Part shown: positions 1-6,637 of the stretch, piece by piece
How the letters are laid out: the number at the start of each line of letters is the position of its first letter
How positions within the stretch are numbered: position 1 is the first letter of the stretch
Assembly: GCA_027073945.1 (NCBI GenBank)
Contig: JALTEL010000462.1
Coordinates: forward strand, 11,731 to 19,000
Origin: Caldifarciminota bacterium
GTDB lineage: Bacteria; WOR-3; Hydrothermia; UBA1063; CAJXJZ01
Length of the DNA stretch: 7,270 bases
Direction of reading: 5' to 3'
Notes under the pieces: generated by a model
Databases searched by the model: none
The model's input: the letters and a program-made list of their open reading frames with translations, nothing else
Told to the model about the DNA's origin: nothing
Translations under genes and position numbers: made by a program

Positions 1-563
1 GCATCACTTAAACTTTTCTCTATCTCTGCTCCATTCTCCTTATGCACAACAGCTCCAGAGATGCATTTGAAATTCTTCTTCTCACTGCGACTCTTTGCAG
101 AAATAGAAGGTGTGGCACTATCCCCTACATCAGATAATCCCTTGACGATCCCCCTTCTTTTAGTCCTCTTGACCTTCATATCTGACAGTCCAGAATCCTT
201 TCTGATCTTATATATGATTTTTTCAATCTCTTTCTCATTAAAACCACAGCTCTTCAAAAAATGCACAAAGGCCTCCTTATTCTTATTGGAGCCATGAATA
301 CCCGATGGGGAAAACTCCCCTTTTTTACAACCTTCCTTGCCAGATAAATCCTTCTGTAAAGACAAAATACCTCCTCCAAAGGCCTTCTTATTATACCCTC
401 CAATGAGTAGCATATTCCCTTTCAGCAAATTAAAAAATGCCATTGGATTCCCCAACAATCCAAACTGAGACCGTCTCTTTTCGATCTTGCCCTTTTGCAA
501 ATTCCCAGGTATGCCCAAAAGGTCGGCACCAGATTTTGAACCCAACAAATTAGACTGTATCAT
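1..563 (-). CDS. fliK: Probable FliK, flagellar hook-length control protein (N-terminal part)
   Basis: An open frame of 187 complete codons that runs off the left edge. It begins MIQSNLLGSKSGADLLGIPG and is rich in Gly, Lys and Ser. Residues 95-120 hold a small helical segment, KEAFVHFLKSCGFNEKEIEK, similar in style to the FLxxxGFxxxEI segment seen in FliK-like proteins of related operons. After residue 125 the sequence is basic and low-complexity (KVKRTKRRG), as in the disordered ruler region of FliK. FliK is exported during hook assembly, measures hook length and switches the export gate to filament substrates. Its recognisable C-terminal switch domain lies outside the window. The identification therefore rests mainly on position after fliJ-motE and on the general character of the N-terminus. 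GGAG lies five bases upstream of the ATG. An undescribed operon protein is the main alternative. Confidence 0.6.
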   Translation of the reverse strand, partial: MIQSNLLGSKSGADLLGIPGNLQKGKIEKRRSQFGLLGNPMAFFNLLKGNMLLIGGYNKKAFGGGILSLQKDLSGKEGCKKGEFSPSGIHGSNKNKEAFVHFLKSCGFNEKEIEKIIYKIRKDSGLSDMKVKRTKRRGIVKGLSDVGDSATPSISAKSRSEKKNFKCISGAVVHKENGAEIEKSLSD

Positions 564-732
564 CTCGACTCCATATCCATATCCATGGCAATATCCAAAT
601 ATAGAAGCAAAAGATATACCTTTTGCTAGGCCTCAAAAAATATATTTAATATCATATAGTTAAGAAAATAATAATGGAGGGAAATTTAAGATAGGGCAAA
701 TATTGCCTACCAATTTTTTCAGTAGATGAAGT
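564..732. other. AT-rich intergenic gap between motE and the fliK-like gene
   Basis: 169 bases without a convincing gene. It holds a small inverted repeat GGCAA-ATA-TTGCC (695-707) that lacks a following U-run, and an A+T-rich stretch (639-674) that could contain a minus-strand promoter, though no clear -35/-10 pair, sigma-54 or sigma-28 site is seen. Just before the fliK-like start is a short hexamer repeat (ATGGAT twice on the minus strand). The gap is long for this operon and may mark a transcriptional boundary. Confidence 0.5.
569..572 (-). promoter_or_regulatory. Shine-Dalgarno of the fliK-like gene
   Basis: GGAG on the minus strand with a five-base spacer to the ATG at 563. The upstream in-frame region reaches a TGA without another ATG, GTG or TTG start, so this site fixes the start. 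Confidence 0.6.
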
Positions 733-1335
733 CTATTTACTTTTTTTAGAAAGGCGATCAATATTGCTTATTTCTTTGGTTATTTCTACACCTTTTTCTG
801 GATCTATATATCCCCATATTGCTCCTGCCTTACTGGTCCTCATATTCATGATTATAGCTGCAGCTGTTTTCTTATCCAATTTTTCCAGCATAGCACTTGC
901 TTGAGCAGGAGGACTGGATTCATAAACTTTTGCTAATTTTTTATATCTTTCGTCATGTATCTCTTTAATCTGTTCAAAGATTCCACTTAATTTCTCTTGC
1001 AGTGCATGTAATTCAGTGAACTTAGACAATATTTCATCTTTCAGTGAATTAAGTCTCTTTTCTTCAGACTTCAAAGAAGTCTCGCGATCCTTAAGCTGCT
1101 TTTGTTTATTCAGTAGCGAAGAAATAAGCCCTCTTTGTTTTAATATATTCTCTTCAGATATATTACTATCAGATTTTTTTTTATTATATAAAGCTGGAGA
1201 TTTCGCTGCTGCCTGATCTACTGATAAAAAATAATCAATAGCACCTAAACTCTTTATTGTTCCCACTACCGCAATAATCTTCGCAGAAAAGATAAAGAAT
1301 ATAAGAATTTCACAGGCGATTATCAATTTTTTCAA
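733..1335 (-). CDS. motE: MotE-family periplasmic motility protein
   Basis: A 200-residue protein with one N-terminal transmembrane or signal-anchor helix (about 4-24, LIIACEILIFFIFSAKIIAV). A long Lys/Glu-rich coiled coil (about 62-130) follows, then a C-terminal MgtE-N-like domain (about 133-190; YKKLAKVYESSPPAQASAML, EKLDKKTAAAIIMNMRTSKA, IDPEKGVEI). This layout is that of MotE, often annotated as a magnesium transporter MgtE N-terminal-domain protein. In other bacteria MotE is a periplasmic chaperone that helps the stator protein MotB or MotC reach its place at the motor. No transporter membrane domain is present, so it is not MgtE itself. It overlaps fliJ by 26 bases, suggesting translational coupling. 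The start codon is TTG with AAGGA upstream. The family call is firm, but the stator-related role is inferred from homologues. Confidence 0.85.
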   Translation of the reverse strand: MKKLIIACEILIFFIFSAKIIAVVGTIKSLGAIDYFLSVDQAAAKSPALYNKKKSDSNISEENILKQRGLISSLLNKQKQLKDRETSLKSEEKRLNSLKDEILSKFTELHALQEKLSGIFEQIKEIHDERYKKLAKVYESSPPAQASAMLEKLDKKTAAAIIMNMRTSKAGAIWGYIDPEKGVEITKEISNIDRLSKKSK

Positions 1336-1774
1336 TTTTCATGTTCCTTGCATATCTGGAAGTTGCCAACTCATCCAACTCTTTCCGTTCATTAGCAATC
1401 AAATCTATTCTATATTCTTTTAACATTTTTTCTCTTATCATTTCTAAAGTTTTTCTCTTCTTTATGGCATCAATAAGTTTTAATCTTTTCTCTTCTAATT
1501 CCCTCTCAATCTCAGAAATTAGCTCTTCATGATGTTCTTTCTTAATTTTTATATGTTTTATATACAAAAAATAGGCTGAAATATCTGCGGCATACAATTT
1601 TATCTCTTTCATAGAGTTTAATCTACAAACCAAATCTGAACTTTCTCTTTTCAGCTTTTTTAATATATCTTTTTCACAATTAAATTGCCTCATTGTATCT
1701 GCAAATTCAGATGCAATTCTCCCCTCTAACTGCTTTCTATAATTGAGGACTGATTGTAATCTAAAATTAAACAT
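1310..1774 (-). CDS. fliJ: FliJ, flagellar export chaperone / ATPase stalk protein
   Basis: A 154-residue, almost wholly alpha-helical and highly charged protein, the usual FliJ size. The start MFNFRLQSVLNYRKQLEGRI (1-20) is the FliJ signature (FxLQxVLxYRxxxE). Residues 30-145 form two long coiled-coil helices rich in Lys, Glu and Arg. FliJ sits in the pore of the FliI hexamer, like the gamma stalk of F1-ATPase, contacts the export gate protein FlhA and recycles chaperones. It follows fliI after 40 bases. No good Shine-Dalgarno precedes the ATG. A small inverted repeat (see the remnant at 1779-1800) sits where one would be expected. Its 3' end overlaps the next gene by 26 bases. Sequence conservation in FliJ is low, so identity rests on the N-terminal motif, shape and position. 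Confidence 0.9.
   Translation of the reverse strand: MFNFRLQSVLNYRKQLEGRIASEFADTMRQFNCEKDILKKLKRESSDLVCRLNSMKEIKLYAADISAYFLYIKHIKIKKEHHEELISEIERELEEKRLKLIDAIKKRKTLEMIREKMLKEYRIDLIANERKELDELATSRYARNMKIEKIDNRL
1345..1349 (-). promoter_or_regulatory. Shine-Dalgarno supporting the TTG start of motE
   Basis: AAGGA on the minus strand, inside the 3' end of fliJ, nine bases before the TTG codon at 1335. No ATG or GTG in the right frame gives a complete membrane segment here. The site therefore supports the non-standard TTG start that begins MKKLIIACEILIFFIF. Confidence 0.6.
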
Positions 1775-1778
1775 ATCT

Positions 1779-1800
1779 GGTAACTACTCAGGTTATCAGG
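1779..1800. repeat. Possible remnant of the element's terminal repeat
   Basis: GTAACTACTCAG at 1780-1791 matches the left end of copy A (GTAACTATTCAC) at 10 of 12 positions and is followed directly by GTTATCAG, close to an inverted GTAAC end. CTGGTAAC (1777-1784) and GTTATCAG (1792-1799) can pair with one wobble or mismatch. It lies in the 40-base fliI-fliJ gap, just before the fliJ start. It may be the scar of a collapsed or excised element, but the match is short and chance resemblance is possible. Confidence 0.3.
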
Positions 1801-1814
1801 TTCATATAAACCCT

Positions 1815-3125
1815 CTAATTAAAGAGAGCAAACAGCTCTTCTTTGGCTTCTTCAAAACCAATTACTTCATTAATATCCTGCCTTAAAAAACTATTTACTT
1901 TATCTATCATTTTAATCGCATAGTCTATTCCCGGATTACTCCCTTCTACATATGCACCTATATTAATCAGATCCTCAGCTTCTCTGTAAGTTGCCACAAT
2001 ATTTAAAACATCATTTGCCTTCTTTTTATGCTCTTTATCTACAATATCAACCATGACCCTACTTATAGAGTTCAATACATCTATTGCAGGATAGTGATTT
2101 TTTGCAGCCATACCACGAGAAAGGGCTATGTGACCATCCAAAATTGACCGTGATGTATCTGCTATTGGTTCATTAAAATCATCGCCTTCCACCAATACTG
2201 TATACAGACCTGTGATACTACCCTTGTCTTCTATATTTCCTGCTCTCTCCAGCAATTTTGGCATCAGGCTAAAGACTGAAGGAGTATAACCCTTTGTAGT
2301 CGGAGGTTCCCCGACAAAAAGACCAATCTCTCTTTGGGCCATAGCAAACCTGGTCAGCGAATCTACCATAAGAAGGACATCCATACCCTGGTCCCTAAAA
2401 TACTCTGCTATGGACGTTGCCACATAGGCCGCTCTCATCCTGAGCAAGGGATGGCTATCCGATGTTGCCACTACGACCACAGATCTGGCTAGTCCCTCTC
2501 TGCCCAGATTCTTCTCTATGAATTCACGAACTTCTCTCCCTCTCTCACCAACAAGTCCAATTACATTAATATCGGCATCTGTATTTTTGGCAATCATGCC
2601 AAGGAGAGAGCTTTTACCTACCCCAGAACCTGAAAATATACCCATCCTCTGACCTTTGCCGCAACTAAACAATCCATTTATTGCCCTGATCCCTAAATCC
2701 ACTGGTTCCTTTATTCTAGCCCTTTTAAGAGGGTTGATAGGATCTGCATAGATAGGATATTCGTCCTCTAATCCTAAAGCTCCTCTATCATCAATAGGAT
2801 TACCTAATCCATCTATGACTCTTCCTAAAAGGTCATGGCCAACTTTTATACCTGCTTTTTCACCTAAGGAGACAATTTTACACCCTGGTCCTATGCCCTC
2901 AAGACCTTCGAGGGGCATTAAAAGGACCTTATCCTTTCTAAATCCCATAACTTCTGCACTAATTGGCACGACGTCACCATTTGGATAAATCTGGCACGTC
3001 TTGCCTATAGAAGTTCCAGGATCATAGCCTTCTACTAAAAGGCCGATAACCTCACTTACCTTCCCGTAGACCTTAATAGGATCTAGCCCTTCTATTATCC
3101 TGTAATAGCTTTTAAAATCATACAT
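1815..3125 (-). CDS. fliI: FliI, flagellum-specific export ATPase
   Basis: A 436-residue F1-beta-like ATPase, normal length. The N-terminal beta-barrel (about 18-95) holds GKVSEVIGLLVEG and LMPLEGLEGI. The P-loop is GSGVGKSS (166-173), with Lys171 binding phosphate. The catalytic glutamate lies in LVGERGREVREF (Glu194). Walker B is VLLMVDSLTRFAMAQ (250-264, Asp255). LDGHIALSRGMA (329-340) and YREAEDLINIGAYVEG (380-395) are typical of FliI/SctN. It forms a hexamer beneath the export gate with FliH and FliJ and energises subunit export. The ATG at 3125 is supported because an in-frame TGA lies 12 bases upstream and the N-terminal length is normal. No proper Shine-Dalgarno is seen: a G-rich run ends about 16 bases before the ATG, and the terminal repeat of copy A ends one base before it. 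All catalytic motifs are intact. Flagellar neighbours argue against a non-flagellar type III ATPase. Confidence 0.97.
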   Translation of the reverse strand: MYDFKSYYRIIEGLDPIKVYGKVSEVIGLLVEGYDPGTSIGKTCQIYPNGDVVPISAEVMGFRKDKVLLMPLEGLEGIGPGCKIVSLGEKAGIKVGHDLLGRVIDGLGNPIDDRGALGLEDEYPIYADPINPLKRARIKEPVDLGIRAINGLFSCGKGQRMGIFSGSGVGKSSLLGMIAKNTDADINVIGLVGERGREVREFIEKNLGREGLARSVVVVATSDSHPLLRMRAAYVATSIAEYFRDQGMDVLLMVDSLTRFAMAQREIGLFVGEPPTTKGYTPSVFSLMPKLLERAGNIEDKGSITGLYTVLVEGDDFNEPIADTSRSILDGHIALSRGMAAKNHYPAIDVLNSISRVMVDIVDKEHKKKANDVLNIVATYREAEDLINIGAYVEGSNPGIDYAIKMIDKVNSFLRQDINEVIGFEEAKEELFALFN

Positions 3126-3126
3126 C

Positions 3127-3300
3127 GTAACTATTCACATTCCCCCCCGGGCCAGTGGTAGATTTTGAAGGGTTTCAGTAGTATCGCTTGATGCACAAGA
3201 TCAAGGCACTCTGCCTATTAATCCGCACTGAAACCCTTCAAAATGCTACCACTGGCCGGAGACATAAACGGTTGCAAAAGGAGGGGGTGTGAACGGTTAC
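3127..3300. repeat. Inverted-terminal-repeat element, copy A (MITE-like)
   Basis: A 174-base non-coding element filling nearly all of the fliH-fliI gap. Outer ends: GTAACTATTCAC (3127-3138) and GTGAACGGTTAC (3289-3300), complementary at 10 of 12 positions. A long stem pairs 3150-3179 with 3227-3257: GGCCAGTGGTAG with CTACCACTGGCC, then ATTTTGAAGGGTTTCAGT with its exact complement, and one bulged G at 3245. The 47-base enclosed region contains CTTGAT-GCACAAG-ATCAAG (3187-3205) and GGCA-CTC-TGCC (3205-3215). The region 3183-3257 matches copy B. A degenerate right end, ATAAACGGTTGC (3264-3275), aligns with copy B's end, and an intact second end follows 25 bases later. ATC on both flanks (3124-3126 and 3301-3303) could be a 3-base target duplication or chance. 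No ORF or transposase is present. Confidence 0.85.
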
Positions 3301-3313
3301 ATCTGGGATTATG

Positions 3314-3994
3314 CTATCCTTCACTAGATAATCTCTCCTCAATTTTACTTAATTGCTGATCTAACCTGGCATCTATCCCCCCCGAATGTGTCTCTATTAC
3401 AGCACCTCCCTGTCCAATTCCTTCATCTTTTTCAATAAGTATATTTTTCATATCACAAAAATTGTTAAAAAAGTTGGGTTTCGTTTCCATTATATAATTA
3501 TAATCTTTAGGATTTAGGGTGATCTTGATATCTTTTTTGTCGCGTACACTTTTCATTGCATCTCTGACTACAGCCAGAATAATATCTTTACTAAGACTCA
3601 CCTCTTTATGTATAACTTTTTTAGCTATCAAAAAAATAAGCTCAACTATATCCTTCTCGGAATTCTTAAAATATTCTTCTTTTAACCCTCTAAAATCCTT
3701 AGTTATCTTTGTAATAGACTCTAATACTGTAGAGATCTTTCTCTTTTCCTGATCTGTGCCTTCCTGTAGACCTTCCAAAAATCCTCTATCATAAGCTTTC
3801 TTTTCTGCAATTTTTATTTTTTTTTCTGCTTCCTTTCTTATTTGTGCAATTTCAGTTTCAACATCGTTATTCTCCTTAGAGATATCATCTTTTTCTGTCT
3901 GAAAATTTATCTTGATAAATTTTGGCTTCACTTTTTCTTTTGGATCCACCAAGTTAACATTTGGTGCCTTGATAATTCTACTAGACAAATTCAT
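3314..3994 (-). CDS. fliH: FliH, flagellar export ATPase regulator (stator)
   Basis: A 226-residue, charged protein. The N-terminus (MNLSSRIIKAPNV) resembles the FliH start in related operons. Residues 45-75 form a predicted coiled coil of Lys/Glu repeats, with a GxxxG-type stretch GFLEGLQEG at 71-79. The C-terminal half (about 110-225) is the FliH/SctL domain. It ends with the diagnostic GQGGAVIETHSGGIDARLDQ (195-213), the part that contacts the FliI N-terminus. FliH holds FliI, tethers the ATPase complex to the C-ring and regulates hydrolysis. The start lies inside the fliG 3' end (14-base overlap) with only a weak AGAGA upstream, so coupling to fliG translation is likely. A run of nine A residues on the coding strand (3817-3825) falls in the coiled-coil part. 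Downstream, repeat copy A separates it from its partner fliI. Confidence 0.93.
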   Translation of the reverse strand: MNLSSRIIKAPNVNLVDPKEKVKPKFIKINFQTEKDDISKENNDVETEIAQIRKEAEKKIKIAEKKAYDRGFLEGLQEGTDQEKRKISTVLESITKITKDFRGLKEEYFKNSEKDIVELIFLIAKKVIHKEVSLSKDIILAVVRDAMKSVRDKKDIKITLNPKDYNYIMETKPNFFNNFCDMKNILIEKDEGIGQGGAVIETHSGGIDARLDQQLSKIEERLSSEG

Positions 3995-5000
3995 CTTTTT
4001 CAGTATCTCTTGTAATAGTTATTTTGCCTTCAGATTCTAATCTCTTTGCAGTCTCGATAATGTTTTTCTGAGATTCTTCTACTTGAGATAGTCTTATAGG
4101 AGGCATAATTTCTATATCTTCCTTAAGCATTTCCGCAGCACGGGTTGACATGTTGTTGAAAATTTTATCTTTCATCTGCTGATTAGCTATCTTGAGAGCG
4201 CGCGTCAAATCTTCCTTATTTATTTCTTTTAACAATTCCCTAATATCTCTATCAGTTAACTTTAAAATATCATCAAAAGTAAACATGAGATCCTTAATCT
4301 CAGAGGCTAAATCTGGATTTACCTCTTCAAGCGAATCAAGAATTTCTTTTTCACTTGACCTATTCATCTTATTTAAAATCTCTGCCATCATAGAAACTCC
4401 CCCAACCTCTTGCTCGTTCTTTTTCCCAAGATTTAACTCCGACTCAAGCGTCTCGGCCATCTCTTCCACGAATTCATATGAAACACTTTTGAGAGTAATC
4501 ATCCTGTTTACAATCTCATTTCGTCTATCAGTGGGAAGATTTTCCAAAATCTCTGCGGCCTGTTCCGGTTTCAGAAGTGACAACATAAGGGCTATAGTCT
4601 GGGGATGTTCCATCTTTGTAAATTCCATCAAGACCCTGGGATCGATATTCCTCAATTTCTCAATAACTGATTTGTCAGGGGTTTTAAAATTTTCCTCTTC
4701 GATCATCCTTAAGACATCTTTTGCCTTATCATCTCCCAAGGCCTTTTTGACAACATTCTTAATGAGATCATCATCAACGGATACAATTCTCTTTCCCTTC
4801 TCCTGGGCAAGTGTACAGAAATCTTCGGCGACACACGCTATGTCTTCATCAGATACCTCAGTCAAGCGGCTCATACATTTTCCGACACGTCCTATTTCAT
4901 TTGGCCTGAGATTTTTCATTACCTCTGCCGCCCTTTCTTCCCCTAACGATAAAAGCAATATTGCCGCCTTTTCTTCGTTTGTCATATTTTTTTCAATCAC
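3981..5000 (-). CDS. fliG: FliG, rotor/switch protein
   Basis: A 339-residue protein of typical FliG length. Domains: FliG-N (about 8-100; KAAILLLSLGEERAAEVMKN), which binds the FliF tail; FliG-M with the EHPQ motif at 131-134 (EHPQTIALMLSLLKPEQAAE), contacting FliM; a Gly-Gly linker at 200-201; and FliG-C (about 205-335) with the torque-helix region around DDILKLTDRDIRELLKEIN and KIFNNMSTRAAEMLKEDIE, whose charged residues face the MotA stator. It couples ion flow through the stator to rotation and takes part in switching. The first codon of the frame used here is GTG at 5000, with AAGGGA five bases upstream. The ATG five codons later (4985) is an equally reasonable start and would give MTNEEKAAILL, closer to many homologues. 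The 3' end overlaps fliH by 14 bases, suggesting translational coupling. Confidence 0.97.
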   Translation of the reverse strand: MIEKNMTNEEKAAILLLSLGEERAAEVMKNLRPNEIGRVGKCMSRLTEVSDEDIACVAEDFCTLAQEKGKRIVSVDDDLIKNVVKKALGDDKAKDVLRMIEEENFKTPDKSVIEKLRNIDPRVLMEFTKMEHPQTIALMLSLLKPEQAAEILENLPTDRRNEIVNRMITLKSVSYEFVEEMAETLESELNLGKKNEQEVGGVSMMAEILNKMNRSSEKEILDSLEEVNPDLASEIKDLMFTFDDILKLTDRDIRELLKEINKEDLTRALKIANQQMKDKIFNNMSTRAAEMLKEDIEIMPPIRLSQVEESQKNIIETAKRLESEGKITITRDTEKDEFV

Positions 5001-5037
5001 CTCTTTCCCTTGAAAAAGTGGGGGTAAGACCTCCTCA

Positions 5038-6612
5038 TTACTTGAGCCAATTTCTTAATAATTCCGCAAATTTACGGGCATCTTGGCTTGCCAGATTCCT
5101 TACGACTTCTACTTCATCAAGCTCCTTATGCATTGGTTCCTCTGGACCTAACAAAATACGACTATTCTCTAGCTGATTATCAATAGCAGATGGCATTTCA
5201 GGGACACCAGCTTCTTTATCTTTTAGCCCTTTTAAAAGCAGTCTAACCAAAGGACGTAAGACAAAAAATGTAACAAATATCAGGGCAAGCAAAGAAATGA
5301 AATATTTTATAAGTGGCATTAAGAAAACCAATCTACTATTCCAAAAAGTCCCTTCATTAGGTCCCGGCTCCAGTTCAACTTTTCTGAAAGGAATGCAGCT
5401 TACTACCACCTGATCGCCTCTATTGGCATTAAAACCAACTGAATTTTTCACAATATCTTCCAAAGACCCCATCTCTTTTTTTGATCTCGGCTGAAATTCC
5501 TCAATACCTTTACCGTTTTTGTGATAGATACCATCTATCAAGACAGCTACGGACAATCTATTTATTTTACCTACTGGCATCACCATTTTAGTGACGACTC
5601 GGTTTATTTCATAATTAATTGTTTCATCCTTTTCTTCTTGCTTTGGAGGATAGGAATTATTGATTTTTTTCTTTATGGGACTGACACTACTTCCACCACC
5701 ATTGATAGGTACATATGATACTTTACTTCTACGATGTAAACTCCTTGCTACTTGAACATCAGGATCATAGACCTCTTTTGTCTCTTCTACAGAATTAAAA
5801 TCGAGATCTGCAGATACCCTTGCAACAACATTTCCTTGGCCTACTACTCTTTCCAACATGGTCTGGATTCTGCCAGCCATATCTCGTTCTAAGTTCTCTT
5901 GATATTCTCTCTGTGAATCGGTTATCTTCGAGGACTGGGATCCGGTCTGTAGCTTTGATAAAATATTTCCATCACTATCAACTATTGTTACATCTTCCGG
6001 CTTAAGTCCTTCCACACTGCTTGCTACAAGGTGAGCTATTCCATTTATCTGGGGTGTCCCTAACCTCCTGCCTGGTTTCAATTTTATAACAACCGAGGCC
6101 GTTGGTTTCTCCTGTTTCTTGACAAAAAGAGACTTTTTGGGCAAAACGATATGGACTCTGCTGTATTGAATTTCGTCTAAACTATCAATCGTGCGCGATA
6201 GCTCTCCTTGAAGTGCCCTTTGATAATTTATCCTCTGCACAAATTCTGTAGCACCAAAATTCTTTTTATCGAATATTTCAAAACCCACTCCTCCGCCTTG
6301 AGGCAGGCCCGAAGATGCCAGATCAAGCCTTAATTCAGAAATGTGCTCAGAAGGGACCAATATAGAATCACCTGTAGAGCCTAACTTGTAAGAAATCCCT
6401 TTCTTTTGTAATTTGGCTATAATCTTCTCTGTATCCTCAGTAGAAAGATTAGAAAAAAGTACCCTATAGTCCTCCTGATTAACAAAAGCGACAAATACCC
6501 CTATACTGACCAAGCTGGCAGCAACGACAATAATGATGGATAGTCTCTTTGAAGGACTTAATGCCTTAAAGGCTTTCCATAACCGAGAAAAAAATTGAAA
6601 CAAGAAATCCAT
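5038..6612 (-). CDS. fliF: FliF, flagellar MS-ring protein
   Basis: A 524-residue membrane protein, normal for the family. Order: cytoplasmic N-terminus; transmembrane helix about 25-44; ring-building domain with YRVLFSNLSTEDTEKIIAKL (49-68); the family hallmark region 103-141, including GLPQGGGVGFEIFD and QRINYQRALQGELSRTI; a second ring-building domain with SRVHIVLPKKSLF and the DVTIVDSDGNILS motif (207-219); a variable periplasmic section 270-345; second transmembrane helix about 428-452; and a cytoplasmic tail ending ARKFAELLRNWLK, the FliG-binding segment. FliF forms the inner-membrane ring that houses the export gate and carries the FliG rotor. The ATG is preceded by GGTGG only three bases away, with AAGGA 14 bases away, so initiation looks weaker than for fliE. 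The preceding gap holds repeat copy B, so this gene's leader RNA includes that structure if it is cotranscribed. fliG follows after 37 bases. Confidence 0.97.
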   Translation of the reverse strand: MDFLFQFFSRLWKAFKALSPSKRLSIIIVVAASLVSIGVFVAFVNQEDYRVLFSNLSTEDTEKIIAKLQKKGISYKLGSTGDSILVPSEHISELRLDLASSGLPQGGGVGFEIFDKKNFGATEFVQRINYQRALQGELSRTIDSLDEIQYSRVHIVLPKKSLFVKKQEKPTASVVIKLKPGRRLGTPQINGIAHLVASSVEGLKPEDVTIVDSDGNILSKLQTGSQSSKITDSQREYQENLERDMAGRIQTMLERVVGQGNVVARVSADLDFNSVEETKEVYDPDVQVARSLHRRSKVSYVPINGGGSSVSPIKKKINNSYPPKQEEKDETINYEINRVVTKMVMPVGKINRLSVAVLIDGIYHKNGKGIEEFQPRSKKEMGSLEDIVKNSVGFNANRGDQVVVSCIPFRKVELEPGPNEGTFWNSRLVFLMPLIKYFISLLALIFVTFFVLRPLVRLLLKGLKDKEAGVPEMPSAIDNQLENSRILLGPEEPMHKELDEVEVVRNLASQDARKFAELLRNWLK

Positions 6613-6637
6613 ATTCCACCGTATTATCCTTCAAGTA

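Noticed and set aside
695..707. Terminator after motE
   Set aside because: Only a five-pair AT-containing hairpin with a three-base loop and no U-tract; too weak.
690..712. Sigma-54 promoter (GG...GC) before the fliK-like gene on the minus strand
   Set aside because: The GG and GC dinucleotides are 10 or 14 bases apart instead of 12, so the spacing is wrong.
1815..3125. Type III secretion (injectisome) ATPase instead of FliI
   Set aside because: The neighbours are all flagellar (flgC, fliE, fliF, fliG, fliJ), and FliF is a full MS-ring protein with FliG-binding tail, so the system is a flagellum.
3150..3257. Copy A stem as an intrinsic terminator
   Set aside because: The stem is strong but no run of U follows it on either strand (a G-rich or C-rich stretch flanks it), and the loop region is too long and itself structured.
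4192..5013. Long plus-strand open frame of about 270 codons opposite fliG
   Set aside because: It is exactly antisense to fliG, with a Ser/Phe/Ile-rich low-complexity product typical of the reverse complement of a Lys/Glu-rich gene, and no ribosome binding site of note. The other plus-strand frames are likewise shadows.
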